From assembly GCA_025765595.1 (NCBI GenBank), contig JAIVFH010000069.1:1-64000 (forward strand): DNA of 64,000 nt, written 5' to 3'. Positions 34,065 to 44,196 of this stretch are shown in pieces. A model generated the notes under the pieces. It worked only from the letters and a program-made list of their open reading frames with translations. It ran no database searches and was not told where the DNA came from. Numbering within the stretch: position 1 is the stretch's first letter; each line of letters opens with the position of its first letter. A program made the translations under genes and the position numbers. This DNA comes from Obelidium mucronatum. Lineage: Eukaryota; Chytridiomycota; Chytridiomycetes; Chytridiales; Chytriomycetaceae.

Positions 34065-34108
34065 TCGTTTTTCTATTTATTTTATTTTTAATTTATTTTT
34101 AATTTCGC
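34065..34108. promoter_or_regulatory. 44-bp divergent promoter region between the WD40 gene and CWC2
   Basis: Only 44 AT-rich bases separate two start codons facing away from each other. They contain TTTATTTTATTTTTAATTT and no clear TATA. Leaders must be minimal, or each gene must start transcription within the other's coding sequence. Confidence 0.6.
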
Positions 34109-37100
34109 ATGAATTCAGCACACAAAGCTGTCGTCCAGTTTTGTCCACTCCTCGCGCGACCTGCCAGGAAACAAAGCAGTGAATTTGGCGGTAAAGTCGA
34201 CCAGCCAACAGGTTCAGTGTTCAACATCTGGTACTCCAAGTGGGCGGGTGGAGACCGAGTCAACCACAATGCGTAAGTTATTTTCAAATATTTTACCTGA
34301 ATGAAGTCCAACAACTGACTCGCTTTGCTTAAGTTTGGACAAGGCGGAGCATCGGTGTTCGATCCAGAACGACTGCGGTTACACACGAGCAACAAAGTCA
34401 TCTTCCTTCTGCATCCACTTTGCACGAGGCGTTTGCGCAAAGGGTCCTGACTGTAATGTGAGACTGGTTGCTGTTTTGTGATTTGTTTTGTTTCTAAATA
34501 GGTGAGATGTAGTTTTGGCACCGAATTCCATTGGCGATTGATAGAGTTCCGATGGCACAAGATGTGTTTGGGCGCGATCGTCACCGGTTTGTTTTTTTTG
34601 TTATACTTCTGTTGGGCGATGCTGAATGTTGACCGCTGTATTCAGTGACGAGAGAGACGATATGGGCGGAGTTGGTTCGTTTGAGAAAGACAACAGGACA
34701 TTGTACGTTGGACAACTGGGCTTGGAAGGAGGCCTTGAAGACACGCTGTACAGGCATTTTATAGAATGGGGCGAGATTGAATACTGTAAGATGACGGTTG
34801 TTTGTGTCTCGAAAGACTTACCCAGCAAATAAGTGCGATTGTTGAAGGGAAAAGGCGTGGCGTTCATCAGATTCAAATCACGAGTATCGGCAGAATTTGC
34901 TAAAGAAGCGATGCATTGTCAATCCATGGATCAGAACGAAGTACGTGTATCCTCCTGTTACAAGTACAAGCCCTTCCGGCTATCTCCGCTACTTTTATTC
35001 CTTCACCTTCCTCAACATTCTTTTAAATTCTCGACCAATCACAGTGGACCACTATAGCTATCTCCACTTTCTCCAATTTTCCTTATAACGTTGGCAAATT
35101 CCCCCCAATTACTGCCATCCTTCAGTAATTGAGTCGTCGCCGCCGCCGTTCATCACCGTCTATCGTTGCTCACTACCTTGCAACGTTATCCAGGGTTAGC
35201 TACAGTTGTTTCATTCACTCATTATTATCTCAGAAGTATAGTCGTATTTATTTAAATAAAAGATCCTTCAGTAATTGAGTCGTCGCCGCCGCCGTTCATC
35301 ACCGTCTATCGTTGCTCACTACCTTGCAACGTTATCCAGGTAATTGAGTCGTCGCCGCCGCCGTTCATCACCGTCTATCGTTGCTCACTACCTTGCAACG
35401 TTATCCAGGTTACAATCAACTCCGCCTACCGACGTCATCCGTTCCGGCTGTTGCCGCAATCAATCATATCCTGTCGTTGATTAAGAAGTCTTATTGATCT
35501 ACCGCAACTATCGAATCTACATCCAAATCTGAACCAACTGAATCTACAATCTAATCCAACCCAATGGCCATTACGAAACTGACCCGCCTCAATGCGGCCA
35601 CCCAACAACATGCCATTCTTCAGAATCTTATCCTTGCTGTCAACGCGATTGACCGCCCAAAGGACCTGACACGGCCACTGCTGGGACTCTTCAAGAATTT
35701 TGATCTTCTGATTGTCGATCACCCACCTCCATCCGCGGCCGAGTTCCCAGGCACTCGTGTGCCTGGTCAGGCCGCTGTCGCTGCCTTTGGTGCTGAAGGA
35801 GATGCGGACTTCCATCCGGGGTTCCCTGCAATAGCTCCACATCTTAACCAGGATAAACTTACAAAGCAAACGGAAAGTTGGGGCCTTCTCCAAGACAAAA
35901 TCAGAGAAGAAGTTGCTAAACACCTTGACGCCGATCTTGGGAAATACTTGGTTCCTGTAATTGGCGTGCAGCAGTCCCTTTTCCAGACATGGGCGATCAT
36001 CCGTCGGGAGATCAACCACAACACTGCCACTGCCGTCGACACTCTCAAAGCAAAGCTGGACAGAATGGTACAATCCTCTGAGAGCGTACTTGCCTATGCT
36101 CTACGTGTCGGAAAGGACATCTACACCCTGAGTCTGGACGGATATCCTACCGCTGCTGAACACCTCGCTGTTCATCAAGACTGGGGTCATCGATTTATCC
36201 TTGGTCTTCAACCAGACGTGGTCAGTCAATACAAGGAAGCCTTTGCCCGTCATTTGGTCAATGGAGTCATTCAGCCGCTCACGACCATCGAAGGAATGAC
36301 GGAATACCTCCAGATGGAAGCTGCCTTTGCTAGACAAGCTGCCGCTCATCGAGGAGAAGACACTACCACTCCAGGTACCCGCGTTACAAGCGTCCACCCA
36401 CCCAATGCCCGCTGTTCCCATCGCTCCTGCGATTCCTGCCCCCACCTCAGCAGTTCGGACTGGAAACGGAAAACGGACAGGAAGAGTACCCCCTGCCGCT
36501 GCATTCAGTGCTTCTGCCGCTCCTACTGATTCAGGCTCCCCTCCAAACGAAGTATTCATCAAACAGCTTCCAATGGAAGTGCCTGTCTCTGACGCAGTTC
36601 TGAAGGAGGCAATGGACCGCTTTGGACCTACCTCTCGAGTTCATGCGGGGACCGGGCGTGTTGCGGGTCTGGGATGGGCGACTTTCGACTCTCCTGAACA
36701 TGCTGCCAACGCAATTGCGTGCAAGAACATGTCCCTTGGCAAGCGTGGACCTGACGGAAAGCCTGTCGCAATTGTTATTGCAAAATCCAACAAACCTGCC
36801 GCTGGGCAAGGACAAGCTTTTGCTGCAACGGGTGATATTGTTGGATATGGTGTTCAGTTTATCCCAATAAATGCTGCTCCACAATACTCTCTCTTATCAT
36901 CCACGGACAGCGTAACCGTTAACGTTGACTCTGCTGCCACGGGTAGTCTGGGAAATCATCCATCTTTTATGCAGACGCCAAGAGCAGCCACTGTCTACCG
37001 CGGGATTGGCGGACAAGCTATCACAGGCTCTGGATTTGAAGGGGCTATTACTGGCTGCACAAGTATCAGTCAGCCGTACACCACCCCACCCTTTGAACAT

Positions 37101-40100
37101 ACGCCAACGGCCAGCCACAATCTACTCAGTGTTAATGATATTCTCACGAAGAACAATCACAGCGTACTGTTTAATCGCTCAGACATGTCTGTAAATATTG
37201 GACACTTTCCACCCAACCAAGACCACACTATACTGGCTAAGGGATTTCATGACCGAGGGCTGTTCCCCATTGTGATACAAAGAGCCGTTGCGGCTACACT
37301 TGATTCTCCACCACCATCAACTGAGAGCTACGGACTAGCAGTGGACAACCGGAACCCCAGTTACACCACAAAAGTCAGCAAATGGCACGGCCGCACTCAC
37401 ATAGGTGACTCCCAACTGGAGCGAAGCTACCGATTGAAAGCCGTAGATGGTCTAGACCTCGATCCATCGGAATTCTCAGACCTACCATGTCATTGTTCTG
37501 CATGCTATCAAGCAAAAATGCACCGCCTCCCTCATCCACGATCACACGGCGCTCGGTTTGAGCCAAGTAATCTTCTCCAAGTTGTAACCGTGGATCTCAT
37601 TGTGTTCTCCAAGAATAATGCCTCCCTTGGAGGAAACAAATACTGGATATCCTTCACTATCCCAAATGCCTTGGGATACCGCTTTGGATTTGGAGTTGAT
37701 GGAAAGTTCAAGACTGCCAAACATCTAAAGTGGGCCCAGCAGTGGCTTGAGAGGACCACCAGCCAAAAGGTGAAATCCTGGTTTCTGGATAAGGGAGGAG
37801 AGAATCATCCTCGATGGTTCCTTGACACATGTGAAGAAGAGGGCATCTCGTTCATCAACTCAGGAACTGAAGAGCACCAGTCAATGGGTCTGGAGGAGGG
37901 ATGGCATCGAATTGCTATGGACCGTCATCGTGCACTTCAGATTGCTGCCAATGCTCCAACGAACCTCTGGGTTGACGGTCTCAACTATCAATGCGAGATC
38001 TACAACTCCTTCCTACACAAGAATGATACAATCACTCCTCACCAAGCCTTGCACAACCGCAAGCCAACAGTCAGGGATATGCGTACTATGTTCTGTCTCG
38101 CCTTCATACGGGTACTACCAAAGAATCAGTTAGAGGGAAAGTCCAGTCCACGGTCAATTGCTGGGAGATACATCGGACACTCCAACTATCCTTGGCAACA
38201 AAAGCGCGAAACACCAGGGTATCGCATTCTCACCATCGATGATGACCCCCACTCGATCCTTGTTGGCCGCGATGTGGCATTCATCGAAGATCAATTCAAT
38301 CTCGACGATATCCAGCCGTTACTTAAACCGATCCGAACAATCTCATGGTCCGACTACCGAGATGACATGGGTCTTGCCCATGACACGGAAGAAATCACGG
38401 CACGACTGCGCTCGCGCGTCGATTGGGATGAACTGTGCAATGATGTGGAGTCAAGCAGTCTGGACTTTGGTGACAGCAGTGACAGCACTCCAACAGCAAG
38501 TGATGCCTCCCCAACACCCTCTCTAACAGACGCGTCGCATGCTGCACCACCATCTTCAACAACGAGTGCTTCAACCCAACCCCCTGCACCGGAGTTCTCA
38601 TCAGACGCGGGAGCGTCTGTTCCAGGAAGAATCTCCTCCGGTCGAGGACTGAACCAGGAACTACCAGCTCCGGATCTACTCAGTGATTCAGATGATGAAT
38701 CGGATTACGAGGCTCCCACAACCCCCACGCCTTCTCCAAGAGCTCCGCGAGCGACCAGGTCCAACACCACTCTCCCAGCTTTCAGTCGATCCCTTGGAAA
38801 CGACGGTTTCGAAGACCTCAACGTTGCAGAACTTGCGGACTCTACCAACACTCGCCGAACTAAAGCAGAGCGCGGCGCGGCACACTACGCTTCAAGCTCT
38901 CGAGCTAAAGCTCGCCACCATCCAAAATCACCGGCATTCCAACCACACGATGGATTGGCAGCCTTTGTAACTCCCATAGAGTTGCAGGAAGGATTTGCGG
39001 GTTTTGCATCTTGTGCCCAAGCGCTACTACTGCAAGAGGAAGACTGTGAAGACATCTACCTCGATGAAGAGAAGTTTATGACCGCAATTGGACAACGCTA
39101 CGGTCTGGCACTCTCAGCCCTGAACGGACCTCGCATATCAGAAGGGCTCAAGGATGAACGCTGGCGGGTAGCAATCAACAAGGAGCTATCCACTTTCTGG
39201 GGTCTCAAGGTCTGGAAATTGGTGTGGCTACCTGCAGGAGAACGTACTCTGGGTACCATCTGGGTTCTGAAAGTGAAGAAGAATGACATAACAGGGGAAA
39301 CCCAATACAAAGCCAGACTCTGCATGGATGGACGCAACCAGATCTACGGAACCGACTATGTACAGACACACGCATCCACGCCACACATGAATTCTTTGAA
39401 GGCCTTGGTAGCTGTGGTGACGGAGCGAGGACAAGTCACGCGCCAATGCGACGCTAAGGCGGCCCACCTGACCACTGAGCGTGATCGAGTCATGTATGTC
39501 AAGATACCTGTTGGTATGGAGGTTGCAGCGGAAGATCGAGGTAAAGTTCTGGAACTACTCCGGACAATGTACGGACAGAAACAAGCTCCCCTCATGTGGG
39601 AACGCAACCGCGACGCTGGGCTGGAATCCATCGGAATGACACGCTGCCCACATGAACCGCTACTCTTCAAGAAAGAAGTTGTCAAGAATGGGATCACTCA
39701 CCTCATCTTCTGTCTGGTCTGGGCAGACGATTTCTTCTTCTCAGCAGATCTGGAAGTTGAATCGGAACTTGACGCAATGATCACTGAATTGGGAAAGCGT
39801 TTCGAGCTCACGGTGAAGCCATGTGTTGACCAGTTCATCAGCATCATGTTCCAGTTCAAGAAGGGCGCCACTTCTATGAGCCAAGCCGCATACCAGGAAT
39901 CCATTCTTCAAGAGTTCCTCGAAAATCCAACTGGAGAGCGGCGAACAGCATGGAGAAAGGCTGATGATACTGACTTTGACTCCGTGGTAGACCCCACTCC
40001 TGACGATCTCGGCTTCATGAAGGACCGCAACTACTACAGGTTGGTTGGACTTCTCCAGTTCCTAACAATCACTAGGCCTACCATCCAACAAGCAGTCGGA

Positions 40101-42366
40101 AAACTAGCGCGACACACTCTGCGAACGCGTCGCGTCCACTGGATGCGAGCGCAGGAACTTCTGGAGTACCTCAACGGCACTCGAAACCATGGACTCATCT
40201 TCCGAAAATCCGATTCTCCTACAGAATTCACCCTTGAAGGCTTCAGTGATGCAGACTGGGCTGGCGACGCTGACACTAGACGATCCACTACTGGTGCTGT
40301 TGTCCGTCTGGGAAAGTCAGCTGTTCTAAGCTTCAGCAAGCGTCAACCCATCGTCGCAGACTCGACTGTATCAGCCGAAGTAATTGCTGCGTGCTCTTTG
40401 GCAAAAGAGGTAGTTTGGGTTCGAAACTTACTTATCTGGTTCGGGTACCCGCAGATTGGACCCTCGCGCATCTGGTGCGACAATCAAGGAACTGTAAAAG
40501 AATGTTGAGGAAGGTGAAGGAATAAAAGTAGCGGAGATAGCCGGAAGGGCTTGTACTTGTAACACACCCCCCAAGACCTTACAGGGTAGAGACATCAACT
40601 TCACCGAAGGCATCGCGGCAAAATTCGAATTTTATCCAGCCAAGACCCTTAGTGAGCACATGGACGTCAAGTACATGTTTCTACGGGACTTGGTCCGCCA
40701 GAAGCTAGTCTCGATAGCCCACCTACCGGACGTAAAGATGATTGCCGATGTACTCACTAAGGGTCTTGGCTGGATAAAATTCGAATTTTGCCGCGATGCC
40801 TTCGGTGAAGTTGATGTCTCTACCCTGTAAGGTCTTGGGGGGTGTGTTACAAGTACAAGCCCTTCCGGCTATCTCCGCTACTTTTATTCCTTCACCTTCC
40901 TCAACATTCTTTTAAATTCTCGACCAATCACAGTGGACCACTATAGCTATCTCCACTTTCTCCAATTTTCCTTATAACGTTGGCAAATTCCCCCCAATTA
41001 CTGCCATCCTTCAGTAATTGAGTCGTCGCCGCCGCCGTTCATCACCGTCTATCGTTGCTCACTACCTTGCAACGTTATCCAGGGTTAGCTACAGTTGTTT
41101 CATTCACTCATTATTATCTCAGAAGTATAGTCGTATTTATTTAAATAAAAGATCCTTCAGTAATTGAGTCGTCGCCGCCGCCGTTCATCACCGTCTATCG
41201 TTGCTCACTACCTTGCAACGTTATCCAGGTAATTGAGTCGTCGCCGCCGCCGTTCATCACCGTCTATCGTTGCTCACTACCTTGCAACGTTATCCAGGTT
41301 ACAATCAACTCCGCCTACCGACGTCATCCGTTCCGGCTGTTGCCGCAATCAATCATATCCTGTCGTTCCTCCTTTCCAGCCAGTATTTCTCAAGCGTATC
41401 CACAGATTCTGAATGTCAGATGGGCCATTGAAGACCCCAATCCAAAAGCTGCGTTAATCAACAAGCGCAAGGCTGAGGAAAAGGTTATTGATGCCTTGAA
41501 ATCTACCCTTCCAATTATTGGCGAACATGGAACTATTCTGGATTACCAAACGCTAGCATTGAAATCTGCGGCTGGTGCGGAACATGAAAATGAGGGCGAT
41601 GAGGGAAAAGGAAAGACAGCTTCGGCAGCAGATACGCAGATTCCGCGAGAGATTGGATGGGATACACCAAATGGATTCTTCTATGCCAGCAACGAGCCAG
41701 CATTGACGGCGACTAAAGGAGCGCATGATCAAGTCCATACGGCGGTAAATACGGAAGAGTACGATGAAGGATTGAGTGGGCAGAGTGCTGCAGTTTTGGA
41801 GGGTCGTGGTGGTCCTGAGAAAACGCAAGTGTGGGACGGCGCCAAATATGTACTGGGTGTGGGAAATTCTCGGGTTTACACAGGAGAAGGGCAGGCCCAT
41901 GCAGAAACCAGAGAAAAAATCATCGTTAAGGCTGTGACTGGAGGCCTTGGCGGCGATGCTATTGGTGTTGGAGGAGTCAGTCAGGGGTATGTTTTCCCCC
42001 TTACTGTTGGCTGTCTTTTACTCAATCATTTCTATTAGTGGTGCGGGTGCTGGAGGTGTGGCTGGACTGGGTAGTGGTGTCGCCAAGGGTGGATTCTGGC
42101 CAATGTTACCTCAACAGCAAGTTGCCATGAAGAGGTCTAGGGTGGATGAAGCCGGTGCACATCATGCAAGTCATTATGGTCCTCCTGTTCATGAATCTTC
42201 AGCATCGGTCCATGTTGTTCCCACTGGAACGGGTATTGTGTCAGCATCAACTATGCAGTATTTATCAGAACTGAAGGCGAAGCGACAATCTACAGCTGTA
42301 GTCATCGGTCAAAAGAGAAAAGTTGCGGGTGTGTTGACAGCAGATTATGGTAGTGATTCAGAGTAA
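34109..42366 (+). CDS. CWC2: Pre-mRNA-splicing factor CWC2 (RBM22-like)
   Basis: Component of the Prp19-associated complex that contacts U6 snRNA in the spliceosome. Seven exons join in frame: 34109-34272, 34334-34457, 34513-34586, 34646-34785, 34834-34940, 41406-41986, 42039-42366, for 505 residues. The start has RPARKQ and NIWYSKWAGGDR. The zinc-binding part has CSIQNDCGYTRATKSSSFC and CAKGPDCNFWHRIP. RRDDMGGVGSF-type residues lead into the RRM (TLYVGQL, RNP2; GKGVAFIRF, RNP1; ILNVRWA at its end). The C-terminus is Gly-rich and basic (KRSRV, QKRK). Intron 5 (GTACGT at 34941 to CACAG at 41405) is 6,465 nt because it holds a complete sense-oriented Copia element. Confidence 0.93.
34956..35478 (+). 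repeat. 5' LTR of Copia element 2
   Basis: 523 bp. Contains three copies of a 69-bp unit starting GTAATTGAGTCGTCGCC, at 35125, 35271 and 35340; the last two are directly tandem. AAATAAAAG at about 35255 could be a polyadenylation signal. Confidence 0.9.
35564..36529 (+). CDS. Copia element 2: Gag-like protein
   Basis: Frame of 321 residues from ATG 35564, mostly helical. VDTLKAKLDRMVQSSESV and FILGLQPDVVSQYKEAF resemble the UBN2/Copia gag core. No CCHC knuckle is present; the last 50 residues in this frame are Cys/Ser-rich and look like out-of-frame reading. The pol frame overlaps from 36327 and lies one base ahead, so Gag-Pol would need a +1 frameshift in the overlap, or there is an indel. 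Confidence 0.8.
   Translation: MAITKLTRLNAATQQHAILQNLILAVNAIDRPKDLTRPLLGLFKNFDLLIVDHPPPSAAEFPGTRVPGQAAVAAFGAEGDADFHPGFPAIAPHLNQDKLTKQTESWGLLQDKIREEVAKHLDADLGKYLVPVIGVQQSLFQTWAIIRREINHNTATAVDTLKAKLDRMVQSSESVLAYALRVGKDIYTLSLDGYPTAAEHLAVHQDWGHRFILGLQPDVVSQYKEAFARHLVNGVIQPLTTIEGMTEYLQMEAAFARQAAAHRGEDTTTPGTRVTSVHPPNARCSHRSCDSCPHLSSSDWKRKTDRKSTPCRCIQCFCRSY
36327..40508 (+). CDS. Copia element 2: Pol polyprotein with RRM-like domain
   Basis: Frame of 1,393 residues. After a Pro/Ala linker, residues about 75-153 form an RRM-like fold with VFIKQLP (RNP2-like) and GLGWATF (RNP1-like), where Copia elements usually have a zinc knuckle. Then follow a protease with DSAAT (variant of DSGAT), an integrase zinc module (CHCSACYQAK) and catalytic Asp in VTVDLI, Asp in WFLDKGGEN and Glu in SMGLEEGW. 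RT motif A is CDAKAA, and the catalytic box is VWADDFF in place of YVDD. RNase H has GFSDADWAGD and SAEVIAAC. It ends early at 40508 because of the inverted duplication; the natural tail is still encoded at 40660-40830. Otherwise no internal stops. Confidence 0.88.
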   Translation: MLDKLPLIEEKTLPLQVPALQASTHPMPAVPIAPAIPAPTSAVRTGNGKRTGRVPPAAAFSASAAPTDSGSPPNEVFIKQLPMEVPVSDAVLKEAMDRFGPTSRVHAGTGRVAGLGWATFDSPEHAANAIACKNMSLGKRGPDGKPVAIVIAKSNKPAAGQGQAFAATGDIVGYGVQFIPINAAPQYSLLSSTDSVTVNVDSAATGSLGNHPSFMQTPRAATVYRGIGGQAITGSGFEGAITGCTSISQPYTTPPFEHTPTASHNLLSVNDILTKNNHSVLFNRSDMSVNIGHFPPNQDHTILAKGFHDRGLFPIVIQRAVAATLDSPPPSTESYGLAVDNRNPSYTTKVSKWHGRTHIGDSQLERSYRLKAVDGLDLDPSEFSDLPCHCSACYQAKMHRLPHPRSHGARFEPSNLLQVVTVDLIVFSKNNASLGGNKYWISFTIPNALGYRFGFGVDGKFKTAKHLKWAQQWLERTTSQKVKSWFLDKGGENHPRWFLDTCEEEGISFINSGTEEHQSMGLEEGWHRIAMDRHRALQIAANAPTNLWVDGLNYQCEIYNSFLHKNDTITPHQALHNRKPTVRDMRTMFCLAFIRVLPKNQLEGKSSPRSIAGRYIGHSNYPWQQKRETPGYRILTIDDDPHSILVGRDVAFIEDQFNLDDIQPLLKPIRTISWSDYRDDMGLAHDTEEITARLRSRVDWDELCNDVESSSLDFGDSSDSTPTASDASPTPSLTDASHAAPPSSTTSASTQPPAPEFSSDAGASVPGRISSGRGLNQELPAPDLLSDSDDESDYEAPTTPTPSPRAPRATRSNTTLPAFSRSLGNDGFEDLNVAELADSTNTRRTKAERGAAHYASSSRAKARHHPKSPAFQPHDGLAAFVTPIELQEGFAGFASCAQALLLQEEDCEDIYLDEEKFMTAIGQRYGLALSALNGPRISEGLKDERWRVAINKELSTFWGLKVWKLVWLPAGERTLGTIWVLKVKKNDITGETQYKARLCMDGRNQIYGTDYVQTHASTPHMNSLKALVAVVTERGQVTRQCDAKAAHLTTERDRVMYVKIPVGMEVAAEDRGKVLELLRTMYGQKQAPLMWERNRDAGLESIGMTRCPHEPLLFKKEVVKNGITHLIFCLVWADDFFFSADLEVESELDAMITELGKRFELTVKPCVDQFISIMFQFKKGATSMSQAAYQESILQEFLENPTGERRTAWRKADDTDFDSVVDPTPDDLGFMKDRNYYRLVGLLQFLTITRPTIQQAVGKLARHTLRTRRVHWMRAQELLEYLNGTRNHGLIFRKSDSPTEFTLEGFSDADWAGDADTRRSTTGAVVRLGKSAVLSFSKRQPIVADSTVSAEVIAACSLAKEVVWVRNLLIWFGYPQIGPSRIWCDNQGTVKEC
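40495..40914. repeat. 162-bp inverted repeat across the pol end and 3' LTR start of Copia element 2
   Basis: Arm 40495-40656 is the reverse complement of 40753-40914, with a 96-base loop that still encodes HMDVKYMFLRDL. The right arm is the native RNase H tail and the first 70 bases of the 3' LTR. The left arm is an inverted copy of that segment placed inside pol. Confidence 0.92.
40845..41367 (+). repeat. 3' LTR of Copia element 2
   Basis: 523 bp, no difference from the 5' LTR seen by eye. Followed by target duplication CCTCC and then the acceptor side of CWC2 intron 5. Confidence 0.9.
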
Positions 42367-42540
42367 AGGAGGAAAGCCATATGTTATCAAGGACATCAAT
42401 ATAATAAGAATAACAATTGATGAATGTGCATCACTCATCTCGCAATCAAAAGACACTCTGCAGCAGAACATGCTTTGCCTGCCATGCGTTTCTCCCGTTT
42501 TGTGTCTGTACCAGGCCTGGACCTTGGGCTTGAAATCATG

Positions 42541-42547
42541 TGACGTC
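42541..42547 (+). promoter_or_regulatory. CRE-like site TGACGTC upstream of the CCHC protein
   Basis: A single TGACGTC, the core bound by bZIP factors of the CREB/ATF type, lies 205 bases before the start codon of the next gene. The surrounding 42367-42751 region shows no other feature. Function is inferred from the motif only. Confidence 0.35.
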
Positions 42548-42751
42548 GTACGATCTTTTCCCGTTGGTTTCCAGCGCCGCCGCCCTTGGCGCGGGCGGAG
42601 CTGTGGCGCGCATTGGAGGCGGCGGTGTTTCTTTGGCTGAGTCAGCCGTTTGCCGAAAGGGACGCGGTGCTTTGACAATTTCCACAAGAACAAAAAGGGG
42701 TTGAAAATTGCTGTAAGTTGGACCAAAAAAAACAAGAATCAAAGCGCATCG

Positions 42752-44196
42752 ATGGACAACAACGCCAACTCCACCTCCGGCTACCTGCGCAGCACTGCCC
42801 ACAACCAACGCTCGACAACGCGCGACGGGTTCTCGCGCGACGCCGCGTACTTCGACTCTTACACTGTCGCCAACCAGGAGTTCCACCTTGTGCCCCACTA
42901 CGCCCCCGGCCAGTCCGTCACCCGAATGCAGTCCGCCTTAGAAGCGCCGAGCAACGCAAGGCCAGCGGTAGCGCGAGTGCCTGGTGACCCGCTGTTTGCT
43001 CGGTAAGAAGCGTTTCGTTTGCTTGGTTTCGTTAATGAGCCCAGGCCCATTTCGAGACCTGCGCTCGCCTTCAGATCTCGCCGAACCCTAACATACCCTC
43101 TCTTCTGCATTCTTTTATTCATAACAGCGATCTGTATGGCGTGCTTGACTTTCTCGGTGACGATCAAGATCAAGCAGTGCAGCCCAAGCAGTCCATCCAA
43201 TACCACCAACGCCAACTCGAAGCCGACGAGAGACAATTAATGATTCAACAGCAAAATCAGCAGCGATACTTGTCTTCAGGATTGGAGTCCTCTGCCTTCT
43301 TTGAGATGCCTCATGCAAAACCAGCTAGATTACAAATCCCAACCGATGACGTGTTCTTTGCTCCACCACGCCCAACCATGGCCTCTTCCAGAAATAGCTC
43401 TTTGGACTACGGGGTTGCACCTCTCACCCCGTCGTCTTCGCCTTACTCAGCTGCTTCTTCGCGCAACAATTCTATTGATATGGAATCATCGAGCTTCAAT
43501 GCCAACATGTTTCAACACCAGCAATACAAGCGTCAAATGGATGCGAATCGCCCCAATGAACCTCTGCGCTACAACCACGGATCATTGTATAATACCCCAC
43601 CATCCCCACGCGAATCTGCTTTCTCTGTCGCACCATCTCCTCTCCAAGCGACTGGTGGCGGTACTGCTGCTATTACTCCTGAACTTGCTGAAGCTCTTAC
43701 AGTCGCGCAAGTCCAACTTTCCCAACGAAAGAAGCAGCGGGACACCTTCCCTCCACTTGGGTACACTTGCCGGCTTTGCTCGATTGAGGGCCATTGGATG
43801 GAGAACTGTATTCTGTACAAGTCCAACAAGCATCCTCAGTACAATAATGCGGCAAGGGCCGTTGCCTTAAACATTATTTCGGAAACTTCTCAGCATGTTT
43901 TGGAGGCGTTGCCAGTTGTTCAACAGCCAAAACAAAAGTTTACTCCAAAGTTCTATCAAGAGTACCAACAACAGCAAGCCCAGTTGCAGTTAGAGCAGCA
44001 GCAACAACAGCATCGTCTGCAGATGCAGCGTCTCCAAGAACAGCATTACTTGAATGAAATGAGACACCAACAACAAATCCAAGCCCAACAACACTTTTTC
44101 CATTCGACCGAATACCGCTCTTTCTCGCCACCGTCTCCTGCAAACTCTGCTAGCTCTGGCAGCCGTTTCGAAGGGTTGTGGGCGTCCGAAAACTAG
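42752..44196 (+). CDS. Q-rich protein with one CCHC zinc knuckle
   Basis: Two exons (42752-43002, 43128-44196) give 439 residues; the 125-nt intron starts GTAAGA and ends AACAG. The only domain seen is the knuckle CRLCSIEGHWMENC (CX2CX4HX4C) at about residue 290, preceded by PPLGYT as in the zf-CCHC_2 knuckles of RNA-processing factors such as Mpe1. Flanking regions are low-complexity: Ser/Pro-rich before, Gln-rich after (about residues 355-405). An RNA-binding role is plausible but unproven. ATG 42752 is chosen because upstream in-frame residues lie in a 5' leader-like region. Confidence 0.72.

Larger units (their letters stand above)
34956..41367 (+). mobile_element. Copia LTR retrotransposon 2, full length, inside CWC2 intron 5
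   Basis: Two 523-bp LTRs that look identical by eye flank one gag and one pol frame. Target duplication CCTCC lies at 34951-34955 and 41368-41372. The LTR starts TGTTACAAG, but its 3' end reads GTCGTT and not CA. Pol order is protease, integrase, RT, RNase H. An RRM-like domain stands between gag and protease. A 162-bp inverted duplication sits at the pol 3' end. The identical LTRs imply a recent insertion. Confidence 0.92.

Noticed and set aside
35125..35408. Repeats that might suggest a CRISPR array
   Set aside because: Only three 69-bp units, two directly tandem, inside an LTR and duplicated in the other LTR; no spacers and a eukaryotic genome.
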